Part shown: one piece after another, positions 1-8,516 of the stretch
Numbering within the stretch: position 1 is the stretch's first letter
Layout of the letters: the number at the start of each line of letters is the position of its first letter
Source: JAJDAT01 sp964344185
Lineage (GTDB): Bacteria; Nitrospinota; Nitrospinia; Nitrospinales; JAJDAT01
Assembly: GCA_964344185.1 (NCBI GenBank)
Contig: CAYFMN010000025.1
Location: 1-64,000, forward strand
DNA length: 64,000 nucleotides
Direction: 5' to 3'
Position numbers and translations under genes: made by a program
Notes under the pieces: model-generated
What the model saw: only the letters and a program-made list of their open reading frames with translations
The model's database searches: none
Told to the model about the DNA's origin: nothing

Positions 1-101
1 AGGGAACCTCTAAAAATTGAGATTTGCAAAGAGACTAGCCATAATTATCAAGGGCTAGTCGATAGCAAGCTAGTAAAAACATGAATCATTAGAGATCCTC
101 T
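1..101 (+). repeat. 101-bp dispersed hairpin element, copy 1
   Basis: First of five related copies. It shares the left end (AGGGAACCTCTAAAAATT), the internal GATAGCAA block and the right end TTAGAG-TCCTCT with the others. Its central arms are GACTAGCC and GGCTAGTC, which differ from the other copies but still pair. It lies 7 bp beyond the stop codon of the anti-sigma gene. The window starts at the exact first base of the element, which suggests a contig edge at a multi-copy sequence. It is the most diverged of the five. Confidence 0.85.
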
Positions 102-108
102 TAAGTTT

Positions 109-408
109 TTATTTTTCTTTTTTAAGCGCTTCTTTTATCTCAAGCTTTTTTTTATCGCTAAGCTCAGGACCCTCTTCCGAATCTTCTTGCGATAAACCAA
201 TATTTTCAGAAAGCTTTTTTATAGTCTCCAGTTGTTGCTGATAAAAAGAACAAACGTTACATAGAGCCAAATGAAGTTTAACTTTCATCCGAGTAAAAAA
301 AGGAATTTTATGATCTATCATTTCAGATATATATGGAAAAATATCTCTGCAAGTCATTTTAAATATCGATTCCATTAACAACATTCCTTTTTGAAATAAC
401 GACTTCAT
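109..408 (-). CDS. Zinc-finger (ZAS-type) anti-sigma factor, soluble
   Basis: A 99-residue protein that probably binds and restrains the ECF sigma factor encoded immediately upstream. It carries the anti-sigma zinc-finger pattern: Cys20, then His46-x3-Cys50-x2-Cys53. The rest is helical and charged, with a Lys/Glu-rich tail. No membrane segment is visible, so it would be a cytoplasmic anti-sigma rather than a membrane-anchored one. Its ATG overlaps the sigma stop in ATGA, indicating translational coupling. An alternative start is Met12. The signal sensed is unknown; ZAS proteins often respond to redox or metal state, but that is family knowledge and is not visible here. Confidence 0.75.
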   Translation of the reverse strand: MKSLFQKGMLLMESIFKMTCRDIFPYISEMIDHKIPFFTRMKVKLHLALCNVCSFYQQQLETIKKLSENIGLSQEDSEEGPELSDKKKLEIKEALKKEK

Positions 409-995
409 TTGCTTAACCCACTCTGAGAAAATTCAAAGTTAGATTCCAAGCAAGTTTTTAAGCGATTCCTGATTCTATGCATCATCACCCAAAGATTTGC
501 AGGTTTTATATCTAATTGATCGCAAATCTCGTCGGCGCTTAACCCATCCATCTCTTTCAACCAAAAAAGACTTCTAAAGCGATCGGAAAGACTTTCGACA
601 CATCGATTTAAAGCCTCTAATAATTGTAAGTTTTGAGCCGCCTCTTCAGGATCAATCCCCCAACTGGAAGGAGAAGTCTTCCATTTACCATTAGTTTGAA
701 AAAGATTTTCTGCCGTTTCCCAATCTTCCGAATCTCCAAACTCAATCTCGCCCCTCTTTTTCAACTGGCGAAAATAATCTAATATTTTGTGTTTTAAAAT
801 TCCAAACAACCAACTTTTTTCAGTCGATCTACCAGAAAAAGACTCTTTAGATTTCCAGGCCGCTAAAAACGTTTCCTGGACAACCTCCTCCGCAATATCT
901 TGGTCTTTTACCCTTGCTAAGGCAAATCGATACATCTGCGTGGAATATTTATCCACCCAACCTTCTGCATCTTCCGCAGATAAACCTTTTTCCAT
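405..995 (-). CDS. ECF-type RNA polymerase sigma factor
   Basis: A sigma-70 family protein of the extracytoplasmic-function type, 196 residues from the chosen ATG. Region 2 occupies about residues 20-85 (motifs QETFLAAWK and WLFGILKHKILDYFR). Region 4 occupies about 120-185 and has a helix-turn-helix (LSADEICDQLDIKPANLW). The ATG at 995 is preceded by GGAGG with a 5-nt gap. A TTG four codons further upstream (1007) is also open but lies inside that ribosome-binding site, so the ATG is preferred. It is coupled by a 4-bp overlap to the anti-sigma gene, so the pair forms one regulatory unit. Targets are not evident. Confidence 0.9.
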   Translation of the reverse strand: MEKGLSAEDAEGWVDKYSTQMYRFALARVKDQDIAEEVVQETFLAAWKSKESFSGRSTEKSWLFGILKHKILDYFRQLKKRGEIEFGDSEDWETAENLFQTNGKWKTSPSSWGIDPEEAAQNLQLLEALNRCVESLSDRFRSLFWLKEMDGLSADEICDQLDIKPANLWVMMHRIRNRLKTCLESNFEFSQSGLSK

Positions 996-1052
996 CAAAT
1001 CCTCCAAATCGTTCTAAAACAAAATATGATTCAATAAAAAATGGAAATTTAA

Positions 1053-3293
1053 TTAAGTAGCCAAATTTTTTTCATAAATAACCCGATAAACGCCTCTATT
1101 TCTTAAGACTCGTTTCACAAAATTCCTGGTTTCTGGATACGGAATTCGTTCGACAAACTCATCTGGGTCTTTTGTTTCTGGAAATCGAGCTTCCCAATCT
1201 GCAACCGCTTCGGGCCCCGCATTGTAGCAACTTAAAATCTTAACCCAATTTCCATTATATTTGGAATTAAGTTCCTTTAAGTATTTCGTGCCTATGCGAA
1301 TATTTATTAACGGATCAAATAACAAATTGGGCTGAAATTGCCGCTTATCTTTTTCAAATTCATAAAACCTTTCACCCGTATGCGGCATGATTTGCATCAA
1401 CCCTCTGGCCCCAACCACAGACATAGAATTATGATCAAACATACTTTCCTGCCTAATAACGCTCGTCGCCATGAACGGATCTATATTCAATATTTTTGCT
1501 TGAGAATAAATATCTTGCTTAAAAACTAACGGGAAATAACGTTTCCAAAAAATTAGAGGCAACTCTTTCTCCCGCATTTTTGTTTTAAAATTAGCGAAAA
1601 GTTCCAATAGCCTCTGAGATTCTTTATAAGCCCCCGCCCGCGCATATAAATCAGCTATCCATAAGGTGCCTGAAAATGTTTTTCTAATTTTCCTCTCAAT
1701 ATGCCTTATTTCAAAAACAGCGCTATCATTTAGTCCCAAATTCACCAATATCCTGACTCTTCTTAATCTTTCTTTCGAGTTTTTTCCGAGCTTAGGTTCC
1801 TTAACCTCCTGTTGATCAGAATCTAAATTAAGACTGACAGGTTTTATTGAGCCATTTTCAACCAGCTTTTCAGAGCCTGATAAGCTTGCCTTAGCCAACT
1901 TATTAGAAGCGAGCGTTCCATAATAAGTAAAAGGGAATCTTGAAAAAACCTCCTTATAAACCTTGTCAGCTTCAAGAGTTTTACCCATTTTTTCTAAACT
2001 CTTGGCTTTCCAAAAAATGTTCGCTTCTAACAAGTCTCCTTTTCGAAATCGGTCAATATTTGACTGAAAATTCCTTTTCGCCTCATTAAGTTTTCCGGAT
2101 ATATAACTCAACCAACCAATCCTCCAGGCTCCTTCTTCGGCATATTGACCGCGTCGCTTTTTTAGCTTTCGATATTCATTAATGGCTTCCTCTATTTTCC
2201 CATCTGCTTCAAGAACTCTTCCTAAAAAATACCGCGCGCGCATTCCTAAATCATTTTCGGGGTTGGCTTGGATCGCCTTACGAAAAACATTCGCGGCTTC
2301 TAAATTTTGATCCAAATTCCAAAGATTTCTGGCAGATTCAAATAGCGCTTTTTGAATTCTGGGTTGATTAGGAAATTTCTCTAAAATTTCCCGAAATACT
2401 TTTGCGGCTTCTTTTCTTTTGCCTTGTCTACGATAAGCGTTCGCCAAATAAATATAACTATCTAAAGAGTTTAAACTTTTACGATTAACTTCAATCTCAG
2501 CAACCACTTTTTCAAATTGAGCTTGACTTGACAATATTTTAACGCGCTTCATTCGACCAGAGCTTTGAATATCTTGAACGGAAGCCTTGTGTAGACTTTT
2601 TATTTTATCCATCCGCTCAAAAGCCAAAACGGCTTCTTCGCTTAAAGGATATTGAATGTAGATTCTCTTATACACATTAAAGGCGTTAGAAAACTTGTCA
2701 AACGTTTCAAATAAATTTCCTTGTTTGTATAAAAGCTGAGGAATATTACCCGTGGCCAAATACGTTCTATCCGCCGATATCCTTTTAATAGCTTTGCTCA
2801 AAAATGAAATCGCTACAGAATTCTTATTTAGCTTTTCCAAAATGTTAACTTTTAATAAGGCCGCTTTGGGAAACACGCTTAAAGAAGGCTTACCCTTCAA
2901 ACATTTTTCGACCTGTACTAACGCTAATTCAAATTGATTTAAACGAAATAAGGATTCAGCTAATTCAAATCGTTTATAACCTTGAATTGGCGAAGAAATA
3001 TTTAAAGATTGTTTCAACCGGTTTGCAGCTTCAGAATAATTTCCCAATCGGTTTAAAACTATTCCAGACAAATACAACACAGAACCTTTTATATCCGCGG
3101 AAAGATCCTCTTCTAAATATTTTGATAAAATTTTATCTGCTCTAGAAAAATTTTCTTTTTCAGTAAAAGCGACCGCTTGAGCAATTTTAGAAACTTCCGA
3201 CTTGGCAAAACCTGGGTTGGAAAAGGAAAAAAATAAGGCGATTAAAAACGCTACTAATTCCGGAACTTTTGAAAAAATCTTATTTTTTATCAT
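1053..3293 (-). CDS. Soluble lytic murein transglycosylase, likely true start inside the fused frame
   Basis: If translation starts at the internal ATG at 3293, the product is a 746-residue periplasmic lytic transglycosylase that cleaves the MurNAc-GlcNAc bond of peptidoglycan. It begins with a basic n-region, a hydrophobic core and a cleavage-like site ending GFA. Many TPR-type helical repeats follow, as in the Slt70 superhelix. The C-terminal SLT catalytic domain has RQES (catalytic Glu), GARGLMQIMP and the CYNAGPEAV motif. AAGGA sits ten bases before this ATG. This is a reinterpretation of the downstream part of the miaA frame, not a second copy. Confidence 0.7.
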   Translation of the reverse strand: MIKNKIFSKVPELVAFLIALFFSFSNPGFAKSEVSKIAQAVAFTEKENFSRADKILSKYLEEDLSADIKGSVLYLSGIVLNRLGNYSEAANRLKQSLNISSPIQGYKRFELAESLFRLNQFELALVQVEKCLKGKPSLSVFPKAALLKVNILEKLNKNSVAISFLSKAIKRISADRTYLATGNIPQLLYKQGNLFETFDKFSNAFNVYKRIYIQYPLSEEAVLAFERMDKIKSLHKASVQDIQSSGRMKRVKILSSQAQFEKVVAEIEVNRKSLNSLDSYIYLANAYRRQGKRKEAAKVFREILEKFPNQPRIQKALFESARNLWNLDQNLEAANVFRKAIQANPENDLGMRARYFLGRVLEADGKIEEAINEYRKLKKRRGQYAEEGAWRIGWLSYISGKLNEAKRNFQSNIDRFRKGDLLEANIFWKAKSLEKMGKTLEADKVYKEVFSRFPFTYYGTLASNKLAKASLSGSEKLVENGSIKPVSLNLDSDQQEVKEPKLGKNSKERLRRVRILVNLGLNDSAVFEIRHIERKIRKTFSGTLWIADLYARAGAYKESQRLLELFANFKTKMREKELPLIFWKRYFPLVFKQDIYSQAKILNIDPFMATSVIRQESMFDHNSMSVVGARGLMQIMPHTGERFYEFEKDKRQFQPNLLFDPLINIRIGTKYLKELNSKYNGNWVKILSCYNAGPEAVADWEARFPETKDPDEFVERIPYPETRNFVKRVLRNRGVYRVIYEKNLAT

Positions 3294-4178
3294 GGAAGGA
3301 TTATCCTTAGAAGATACGGGAATAGGTATGTGATTTGGCATTTTTTTGAACCAGGTCGTTTGCCTTTTAACATAGCGGCGAGTTTCTTTTTTGATTTCGT
3401 CCACGGTTTGGGTAAATGGCATTTCGTCTTTTAGAAAACGGCTTATTTGAGAATATCCAATACTTTGGAAAGGTCTGGAATTAAGACTGATTTTTCTCCT
3501 TAATAATCCTTTTACTTCATCAACCCATCCTTCCAAAATCATCGAATCAATTCTCTTTTCAACATTTTTATAAAGAGACTCGCGATCCCATTGTAATAAG
3601 AAAAACTTGACGTCAAATTCCTCTTCTAACGGCGTCCCTTCCCTATGTAACTGCGACAAAGGAACTCCTGTTTGACGGAATACCGATAACGCTCGTTGAA
3701 TTCTTAATGGATCGTTACAAGAAATATTTTCCGCAGATTCTGGATCAACCGCTTCTAATTCCTCGTGGACTCGACACGTACCCCATTTATCTATTTCTAA
3801 TTTAACCTGTGAATTAATTTCGGGAGAAACCATTACAGCGCAATCATATCCCAGCATTAAAGTTTTTAGATAGAGGCCAGTGCCGCCAACTATTAGCGGA
3901 ACTTTGCCCCGGGCGATAATCTTGCGAGCCAAATCTAATGCCTGAGTTTTAAATTCATATGCATTAAATTTTTCCTCCGGTTCTAGGATATCGATTAAAT
4001 GGTGAGGGGTAGTTCTTCGTATTTCTTTGCTGGGTTTTGCAGTTCCTATATCAAAGTATTTATAAACCTGCATAGAATCGGCGCTGACTATTTCCGATCC
4101 AAGCTTATCGGCTAACTCCAAAGCTGTCGCGCTCTTACCGGACCCTGTGGGACCGGTAAGGATAATCAAAGGAAGCAT
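1053..4178 (-). CDS. miaA: MiaA tRNA dimethylallyltransferase reading in frame into a soluble lytic transglycosylase
   Basis: Residues 1-295 are MiaA, which prenylates A37 of tRNAs reading UNN codons. Visible motifs are the P-loop GPTGSGKS (9-16), DSMQVYK (34-40), GGTGLYLK (98-105), DPLRIQRAL (156-164) and the C-terminal KRQTTWFKK. No stop follows. The frame continues through a typical signal peptide (296 to about 320), a long TPR-rich region and a C-terminal SLT domain with the catalytic Glu near residue 911 (RQES). A cytosolic tRNA enzyme joined to an exported murein enzyme is biologically unlikely. The junction contains a seven-base homopolymer, T7 on the plus strand at 3341-3347. With six bases, miaA would stop at a TGA overlapping the transglycosylase ATG. 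The first 44 bp overlap the end of trmN6. Confidence 0.85.
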   Translation of the reverse strand: MLPLIILTGPTGSGKSATALELADKLGSEIVSADSMQVYKYFDIGTAKPSKEIRRTTPHHLIDILEPEEKFNAYEFKTQALDLARKIIARGKVPLIVGGTGLYLKTLMLGYDCAVMVSPEINSQVKLEIDKWGTCRVHEELEAVDPESAENISCNDPLRIQRALSVFRQTGVPLSQLHREGTPLEEEFDVKFFLLQWDRESLYKNVEKRIDSMILEGWVDEVKGLLRRKISLNSRPFQSIGYSQISRFLKDEMPFTQTVDEIKKETRRYVKRQTTWFKKMPNHIPIPVSSKDNPSMIKNKIFSKVPELVAFLIALFFSFSNPGFAKSEVSKIAQAVAFTEKENFSRADKILSKYLEEDLSADIKGSVLYLSGIVLNRLGNYSEAANRLKQSLNISSPIQGYKRFELAESLFRLNQFELALVQVEKCLKGKPSLSVFPKAALLKVNILEKLNKNSVAISFLSKAIKRISADRTYLATGNIPQLLYKQGNLFETFDKFSNAFNVYKRIYIQYPLSEEAVLAFERMDKIKSLHKASVQDIQSSGRMKRVKILSSQAQFEKVVAEIEVNRKSLNSLDSYIYLANAYRRQGKRKEAAKVFREILEKFPNQPRIQKALFESARNLWNLDQNLEAANVFRKAIQANPENDLGMRARYFLGRVLEADGKIEEAINEYRKLKKRRGQYAEEGAWRIGWLSYISGKLNEAKRNFQSNIDRFRKGDLLEANIFWKAKSLEKMGKTLEADKVYKEVFSRFPFTYYGTLASNKLAKASLSGSEKLVENGSIKPVSLNLDSDQQEVKEPKLGKNSKERLRRVRILVNLGLNDSAVFEIRHIERKIRKTFSGTLWIADLYARAGAYKESQRLLELFANFKTKMREKELPLIFWKRYFPLVFKQDIYSQAKILNIDPFMATSVIRQESMFDHNSMSVVGARGLMQIMPHTGERFYEFEKDKRQFQPNLLFDPLINIRIGTKYLKELNSKYNGNWVKILSCYNAGPEAVADWEARFPETKDPDEFVERIPYPETRNFVKRVLRNRGVYRVIYEKNLAT

Positions 4179-4848
4179 AAATTTGTTCCATATTTTCTGA
4201 GTAAGACCCGTCTGCTTTATAAATATAAATTGAATCTTCTTTTATCGAATAATTGTCTCTTAATTTTTTAGCCTCAATTAAGAAAAACTTTGCATTAGCG
4301 CCAGGTCGGCCATATACATCTCGTAATCTCGATGGAACCAGCTTTAAACGGCTCAAAACCTTCAGGACTTCCGCCTTTCTGGATAAAGGATAGGATAAAA
4401 CAATTCTTCCAGTAGATTTTAATAACCGAAAAGAAGTTTCAATAAGATTAGGGAGATTTAATTTAATTTCATGCCGCGCAAAAGCTTTGACCGGATTAGA
4501 ATTAATCCGACCGCTATTTAACTTTCTATATGGAGGATTACTTATAATTAAATCAAATGATTCAGTATGAAATTTTTTGGAAATTTCTAAAAAATCTCCA
4601 TGAACAACTTTTATAAAAGATGATAAACCGGCGGAATCAACATTTTCTATAGCAAGATCGCTCAATACTTTTTGTAGCTCGACGGCTATAATGTTTAAAG
4701 CAGGTTTCTTTTTAGATATTAGAATGGGGATAATTCCTGAGCCGGTGCCCACGTCTAAGATTTTATTTTCGATAGAAACATCCGCAAAATCGGCTAACAA
4801 AAATGGTTCTACAGAAAAACGATACCCTTCGTCGCGTTGTTCAATCAT
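4135..4848 (-). CDS. tRNA1(Val) (adenine37-N6)-methyltransferase-like protein
   Basis: A class I SAM-dependent methyltransferase of the TrmN6/YfiC type, 237 residues. The SAM-binding loop is ILDVGTGSGIIP and the amino-methyltransferase motif is NPPY (ISNPPYRK). The opening GYRFSVEPFLLADF matches the family start, but the usual 10-20 residues before it are nearly absent. The frame upstream of the ATG is closed by a stop after ten codons, without another ATG, GTG or TTG. The 3' end overlaps miaA by 44 bp, so the two tRNA-modification genes form one unit. TrmN6 is the best guess; related NPPY methyltransferases cannot be excluded. Confidence 0.75.
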   Translation of the reverse strand: MIEQRDEGYRFSVEPFLLADFADVSIENKILDVGTGSGIIPILISKKKPALNIIAVELQKVLSDLAIENVDSAGLSSFIKVVHGDFLEISKKFHTESFDLIISNPPYRKLNSGRINSNPVKAFARHEIKLNLPNLIETSFRLLKSTGRIVLSYPLSRKAEVLKVLSRLKLVPSRLRDVYGRPGANAKFFLIEAKKLRDNYSIKEDSIYIYKADGSYSENMEQIYASFDYPYRSHRVR

Positions 4849-5014
4849 AATTCCACTTTCAACTCCAACAAAACAAGGTTAACTTAATCAATGACTTAGA
4901 GCAAGCCTTTTTACCCAAAACCTGCGACAAATTGGAGTTTTAAAACTTTTAGAACACGGTTAAACTGTTAATGGCAAATTATTAATGAGACTTTACCCAA
5001 GGAGCGGTCTTAAA

Positions 5015-6664
5015 ATGGCTTCCAATATTTCGATCAGAAAAAGACTTTTCGCTTTGGCTTGCGTGGCATCTTTCACTTTATTGCCTGCATTTTGCGTTTC
5101 AGCAACCACCGTTCCTGGAAAAATTTCTAAAGTACGCCTTTATACTGATCGCGCAGAAGTAACGCGCCTTATCCAACGAAAAATTCCCGCAGGTAAATCG
5201 CAATTTTCCATTGGTCCACTGCCTGATTCGCTTCGTCCTAATTCCGTTCGCGTTTCGCTGGTCAGCGAGTCCCCGGCTCGCCTTGTAAACGTAAAAACAA
5301 GTCGCGATTATGGCTCTAATTTCCTGAGCGATGACATTATTAAACAAGAAAACATTGTTCAGTCAATCGAAGAAGAATTGAAAGCCGCTCAAGATAGTAT
5401 AAAAACTCTAGACCTCCAGTTGGAGTTTATCAATCTGCTAGTCGACTCAGAATCGGATAGAGGAAAACAATATTCAACAAAAATAGATGGAGTAAAAACG
5501 GGGCCAAAAGATTGGGATCAAACTTTAAATTTTGTTTCCACTCGCGGAAACCAACTTCTAACAGACAGAAGAAAAGCAGAAGACAGTAAAACTAAAATTG
5601 AAAAACAACTGAAAGCTGAAAAGAAGAAACTACAAGAATTACAATCAGGAATCAAAAAAACCGCTCATTGCGTAATTTTAGATTGGAAAAGTCCATCAGA
5701 ATCAACTTTAGATATCGAAGTGACTTATCAAGTTTCAAATACCCGTTGGAAACCTGTTTACCAACTCTCAGCAGATACCGAAAAAAAAAGTTTAACCGTT
5801 TTATATCAGGGGGAAATAATCCAAAAAACTGGAGAAAACTGGGAAAATATTGAAATGGAATTATCAACGGGTCGTCCTTCCCTGGGCGGAGCGCCTCCTA
5901 ACCTTTCACCTTGGATAATAGATTTCTTACCTCCTCCTAAAGCCAGAAAATCACAAAGGAAAATGCTAACCTCTCCTATGGCAATGGATTCAATGGCAGA
6001 AATAGAATCATCCTCCATGATGGCCGCAGCAGCAACAGTAACAGAGACAGGAACTTCTCTGGTATACACTCTCATGGATAAACAAACAATTTCTTCGGGA
6101 GTTTTTGATCATAGATCGACCATCGCTGAACAAAAATTTCCAATCGATTTGGATTATATTAGCATTCCAAAACGATCAGCCTTTGTTTACTTAAATTCCA
6201 AAACCGAAAATAAGAGTCCATTTCATTTCTTACAGGGTAGAGGATGGATCTATCTTAACAAAAGTTTTGTAGGAACAGTTTGGATGAACCAAACCGCTCC
6301 TGGGCAAGAACTTAAAATTGGTTTAGGAGCGGATGAAAATATAAAAGTCGAAAGAAAGTTAATTCGTAAAGAAGGAGGAGAAGAAGGTTTATTCGATAAA
6401 AAAGACCGCTTGCGCTATATTTACGAAATACAACTTGAAAATTTTAAAAAAACCGAAATACTACTAACGTTAAAAGACCAACTACCTCTTTCATATCACG
6501 AAAATATCGAAGTCAAAACCAACGATATTTCTCCAACCCCTAAAAAAGTTGATGAAAAAAACATAGTAACTTGGGAAATTAATTTAAAACCTAATGAAAA
6601 GAAAATTGTACGGATTGATTACCAGGTAGAATACCCCGCCGGAAAACCGATTAAAGGATTGTAA
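5015..6664 (+). CDS. MuiA-family protein (DUF4140/DUF4139), exported
   Basis: A 549-residue protein of the mucoidy-inhibitor A family. The N-terminal DUF4140 carries VRLYTDRAEVTR. A coiled-coil stretch follows at about residues 100-210, then a DUF4139 beta-rich domain interrupted by a low-complexity Met/Ser/Ala segment (about 310-345), as is common in this family. A signal peptide is visible at the N-terminus (RKRLFALACVASFTLLPAF). The ATG at 5015 is preferred because AAGGAG lies ten bases upstream; an ATG ten codons earlier has no such site. The biochemical role of the family is unknown. It is divergent from trmN6-miaA. Confidence 0.85.
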   Translation: MASNISIRKRLFALACVASFTLLPAFCVSATTVPGKISKVRLYTDRAEVTRLIQRKIPAGKSQFSIGPLPDSLRPNSVRVSLVSESPARLVNVKTSRDYGSNFLSDDIIKQENIVQSIEEELKAAQDSIKTLDLQLEFINLLVDSESDRGKQYSTKIDGVKTGPKDWDQTLNFVSTRGNQLLTDRRKAEDSKTKIEKQLKAEKKKLQELQSGIKKTAHCVILDWKSPSESTLDIEVTYQVSNTRWKPVYQLSADTEKKSLTVLYQGEIIQKTGENWENIEMELSTGRPSLGGAPPNLSPWIIDFLPPPKARKSQRKMLTSPMAMDSMAEIESSSMMAAAATVTETGTSLVYTLMDKQTISSGVFDHRSTIAEQKFPIDLDYISIPKRSAFVYLNSKTENKSPFHFLQGRGWIYLNKSFVGTVWMNQTAPGQELKIGLGADENIKVERKLIRKEGGEEGLFDKKDRLRYIYEIQLENFKKTEILLTLKDQLPLSYHENIEVKTNDISPTPKKVDEKNIVTWEINLKPNEKKIVRIDYQVEYPAGKPIKGL

Positions 6665-6687
6665 TCGTATTCCCAAAAACTCATTTT

Positions 6688-7677
6688 ATGATTAGAGCAA
6701 ATACAGGCAAAGTAAAACTTAAATTTATAGACTTATTCTGTGGTATTGGCGGCTTTCGAATCGCCGCAAAAAATGTTTTCAAAAAACATCAGATAAGTAA
6801 TCAATGTGTACTTTCCTGCGACATAGACCAACCTGCCCGCAATAGTTACTTTGCAAATTTTGGGGAAAATCCAAAGGGCGACATAAAACAAATTCCGTCA
6901 GAAGATATTCCAGAACATGACCTTCTTTTTGCCGGTTTTCCTTGTCAACCATTTAGCATTATCGGTAGAGGAAACGGCTTTGAAGATGCTAGAGGGACTT
7001 TATTTTTCGAAATTCTTAGAATACTAGAAGCAAAACGCCCCTACGCATTCATACTGGAAAACGTTAAGCGCTTGGTCGGTCATAATGAGGGGAAAACTCT
7101 GCAAAGAATCCTGAACTCTTTATTTAAACTCGGATATTGGGTGGACTATAAAGTCTTAAACGCCCTGGATTTTGGATTACCGCAGAAAAGAGAGAGGGTA
7201 TTTATCATTGGCCTCATGGAACCTCCAAGCAAAAATATATTCCCAAAGGGCGACAAAAAACCTCTGCCTCTTAGCCAAGTTTTAGAACAATCTGTTTCTC
7301 CCAAATACTACGTTTCAGAAAACGTTAGAACTAAAAGATTTAAAAAACACAAACCAAAAGTTTATCCTTCAATATGGCATGAAAATAAATCGGGAAACAT
7401 CACTTCATATCCTTATTCATGCGCTTTAAGATCAGGAGCTTCACATAACTATTTATTAGTTGACGGCCAACGTAGATTAACCCCAAGAGAATTTTTGCGA
7501 TTACAGGGGTTTCCCGACTGGTTTCAGATAGTCGTTTCTGATAGCCAGATTAAAAAGCAAACCGGCAATACTATTCCCATCCCTGTGGTAGAGTCCCTTA
7601 TCGAAAAAATATTGCCTAATATACTTCAGGCTCTCTCTCCGAGCCATATCGAAAACATAATTCAAGTTAACGCCTAA
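6688..7677 (+). CDS. DNA (cytosine-5) methyltransferase
   Basis: A 329-residue C5-cytosine methyltransferase with the motifs in canonical order: I (FCGIGGFRIA), IV (GFPCQPFS with the catalytic Cys), VI (ENVKRLVGH), VIII (QKRERVFIIG), and IX-X (TPREFLRLQGFP, KQTGNTIPIPVV). The target-recognition segment between VIII and IX is short, so the recognition sequence is likely short. It starts 23 bp after the MuiA-like gene and ends 21 bp before a Vsr nuclease gene. No restriction endonuclease is visible beside it, so it looks like a solitary Dcm-type enzyme. The recognition site cannot be read from the sequence. Confidence 0.93.
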   Translation: MIRANTGKVKLKFIDLFCGIGGFRIAAKNVFKKHQISNQCVLSCDIDQPARNSYFANFGENPKGDIKQIPSEDIPEHDLLFAGFPCQPFSIIGRGNGFEDARGTLFFEILRILEAKRPYAFILENVKRLVGHNEGKTLQRILNSLFKLGYWVDYKVLNALDFGLPQKRERVFIIGLMEPPSKNIFPKGDKKPLPLSQVLEQSVSPKYYVSENVRTKRFKKHKPKVYPSIWHENKSGNITSYPYSCALRSGASHNYLLVDGQRRLTPREFLRLQGFPDWFQIVVSDSQIKKQTGNTIPIPVVESLIEKILPNILQALSPSHIENIIQVNA

Positions 7678-7698
7678 AACCTTAACTTTCTCCGCGAC

Positions 7699-8112
7699 AT
7701 GGTTGACACTTTTTCTAAAGAAGATCGCTCAAAAATAATGCGAGCCGTCAAATCCAATGGGAACAAATCAACGGAAGTAAAACTCATTCATCTTTTTAAG
7801 GAAAAAAAACTAATAGGATGGAGAAGAAACTACCCTATCTTTGGCAAACCGGATTTTGTATTTCCTAAAAACAAAGTCGCCATATTTGCCGACGGTTGTT
7901 TCTGGCATGGTCATAACTGTAGAAACCTTTCTCCGCAGTCGAACACAAAATACTGGAAAACAAAAATCGAGAGAAATCGAAAGCGCGATAAAAGGGTAAA
8001 TAAAATATTAAGAGAAAAAGGTTGGTCTGTATTTCGAATTTTTGAGTGTAAGATCAAACGTTCTAATTTACCCAGAGGCCTTATAAAAAAACTGACAGAA
8101 ACTTCCGATTAA
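7699..8112 (+). CDS. vsr: Very-short-patch mismatch repair endonuclease Vsr
   Basis: A 137-residue protein matching the full length of Vsr nucleases, which nick 5' of T:G mismatches formed when 5-methylcytosine deaminates. Visible features are the opening RSKIMRAVKS with a downstream conserved Glu (TEVKLIHLF), the catalytic Asp in GKPDFVF, the ADGCFWHGHNC zinc/catalytic block, the NTKYWKTKIERNRKRD helix, and the final zinc Cys in FECKIK. It lies directly downstream of the C5 methyltransferase whose lesions it would repair, in the same orientation and probably on the same transcript. Confidence 0.95.
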   Translation: MVDTFSKEDRSKIMRAVKSNGNKSTEVKLIHLFKEKKLIGWRRNYPIFGKPDFVFPKNKVAIFADGCFWHGHNCRNLSPQSNTKYWKTKIERNRKRDKRVNKILREKGWSVFRIFECKIKRSNLPRGLIKKLTETSD

Positions 8113-8138
8113 CGAAAATACTTAAAACTTGGAGACTT

Positions 8139-8168
8139 AAAACTTTATCTTAAAGTTTTTTTATTTTT
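8139..8168 (+). terminator. AT-rich rho-independent terminator after vsr
   Basis: A 9-bp perfect stem, AAAACTTTA and TAAAGTTTT with a three-base loop (8139-8159), is followed by a T-rich tail on the plus strand. It begins 26 bp after the vsr stop. The stem has few G/C pairs, so its strength is uncertain. Confidence 0.5.
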
Positions 8169-8224
8169 ATTCCGCTCAAATAAGTATACTGAGAAAGACT
8201 CTTCAACGAAACGTGGACAAAAAT

Positions 8225-8476
8225 ATGGATCTTATTAATTCAAAACAATTAATGGGAATAACATTAGCCGCAATAGGTCTATTTTTATTAAGCCTGTGTA
8301 ATAAGCTGGAAAATAAACGAAGAGAACAAATGGCTGACCCTCGCTTTATGATTCGCCAAAAAGCCGAAGGTAAAGAAAAATCGCCTTATGCGGTTACCGG
8401 CTGGGGAACAACTTTGACCCTGCTGGGTTCGGGTCTTGCTTTAGGCGGCGTGTTTTTATTTTTTTCCAACATATAG
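8225..8476 (+). CDS. Small membrane protein of unknown function
   Basis: A protein of about 83 residues (87 if the GTG at 8213 is used). It has two hydrophobic segments, at about residues 9-24 (GITLAAIGLFLLSL) and 62-83 (TLLGSGLALGGVFLFF), separated by a charged loop rich in Arg, Lys and Glu. This suggests a two-pass inner-membrane protein. I do not recognise the family. It lies alone between the vsr terminator and the convergent cytochrome cluster. Start choice is uncertain because neither codon has a strong ribosome-binding site. Confidence 0.6.
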   Translation: MDLINSKQLMGITLAAIGLFLLSLCNKLENKRREQMADPRFMIRQKAEGKEKSPYAVTGWGTTLTLLGSGLALGGVFLFFSNI

Positions 8477-8516
8477 AACTGATTTATTACCCGCCTCTTA
8501 TAAAAACTGAGTCCTA

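Noticed and set aside
6688..8112. The methyltransferase-Vsr pair as part of a larger phage-defence island
   Set aside because: No helicase, nuclease or other defence gene lies on either side; neighbours are unrelated to defence.
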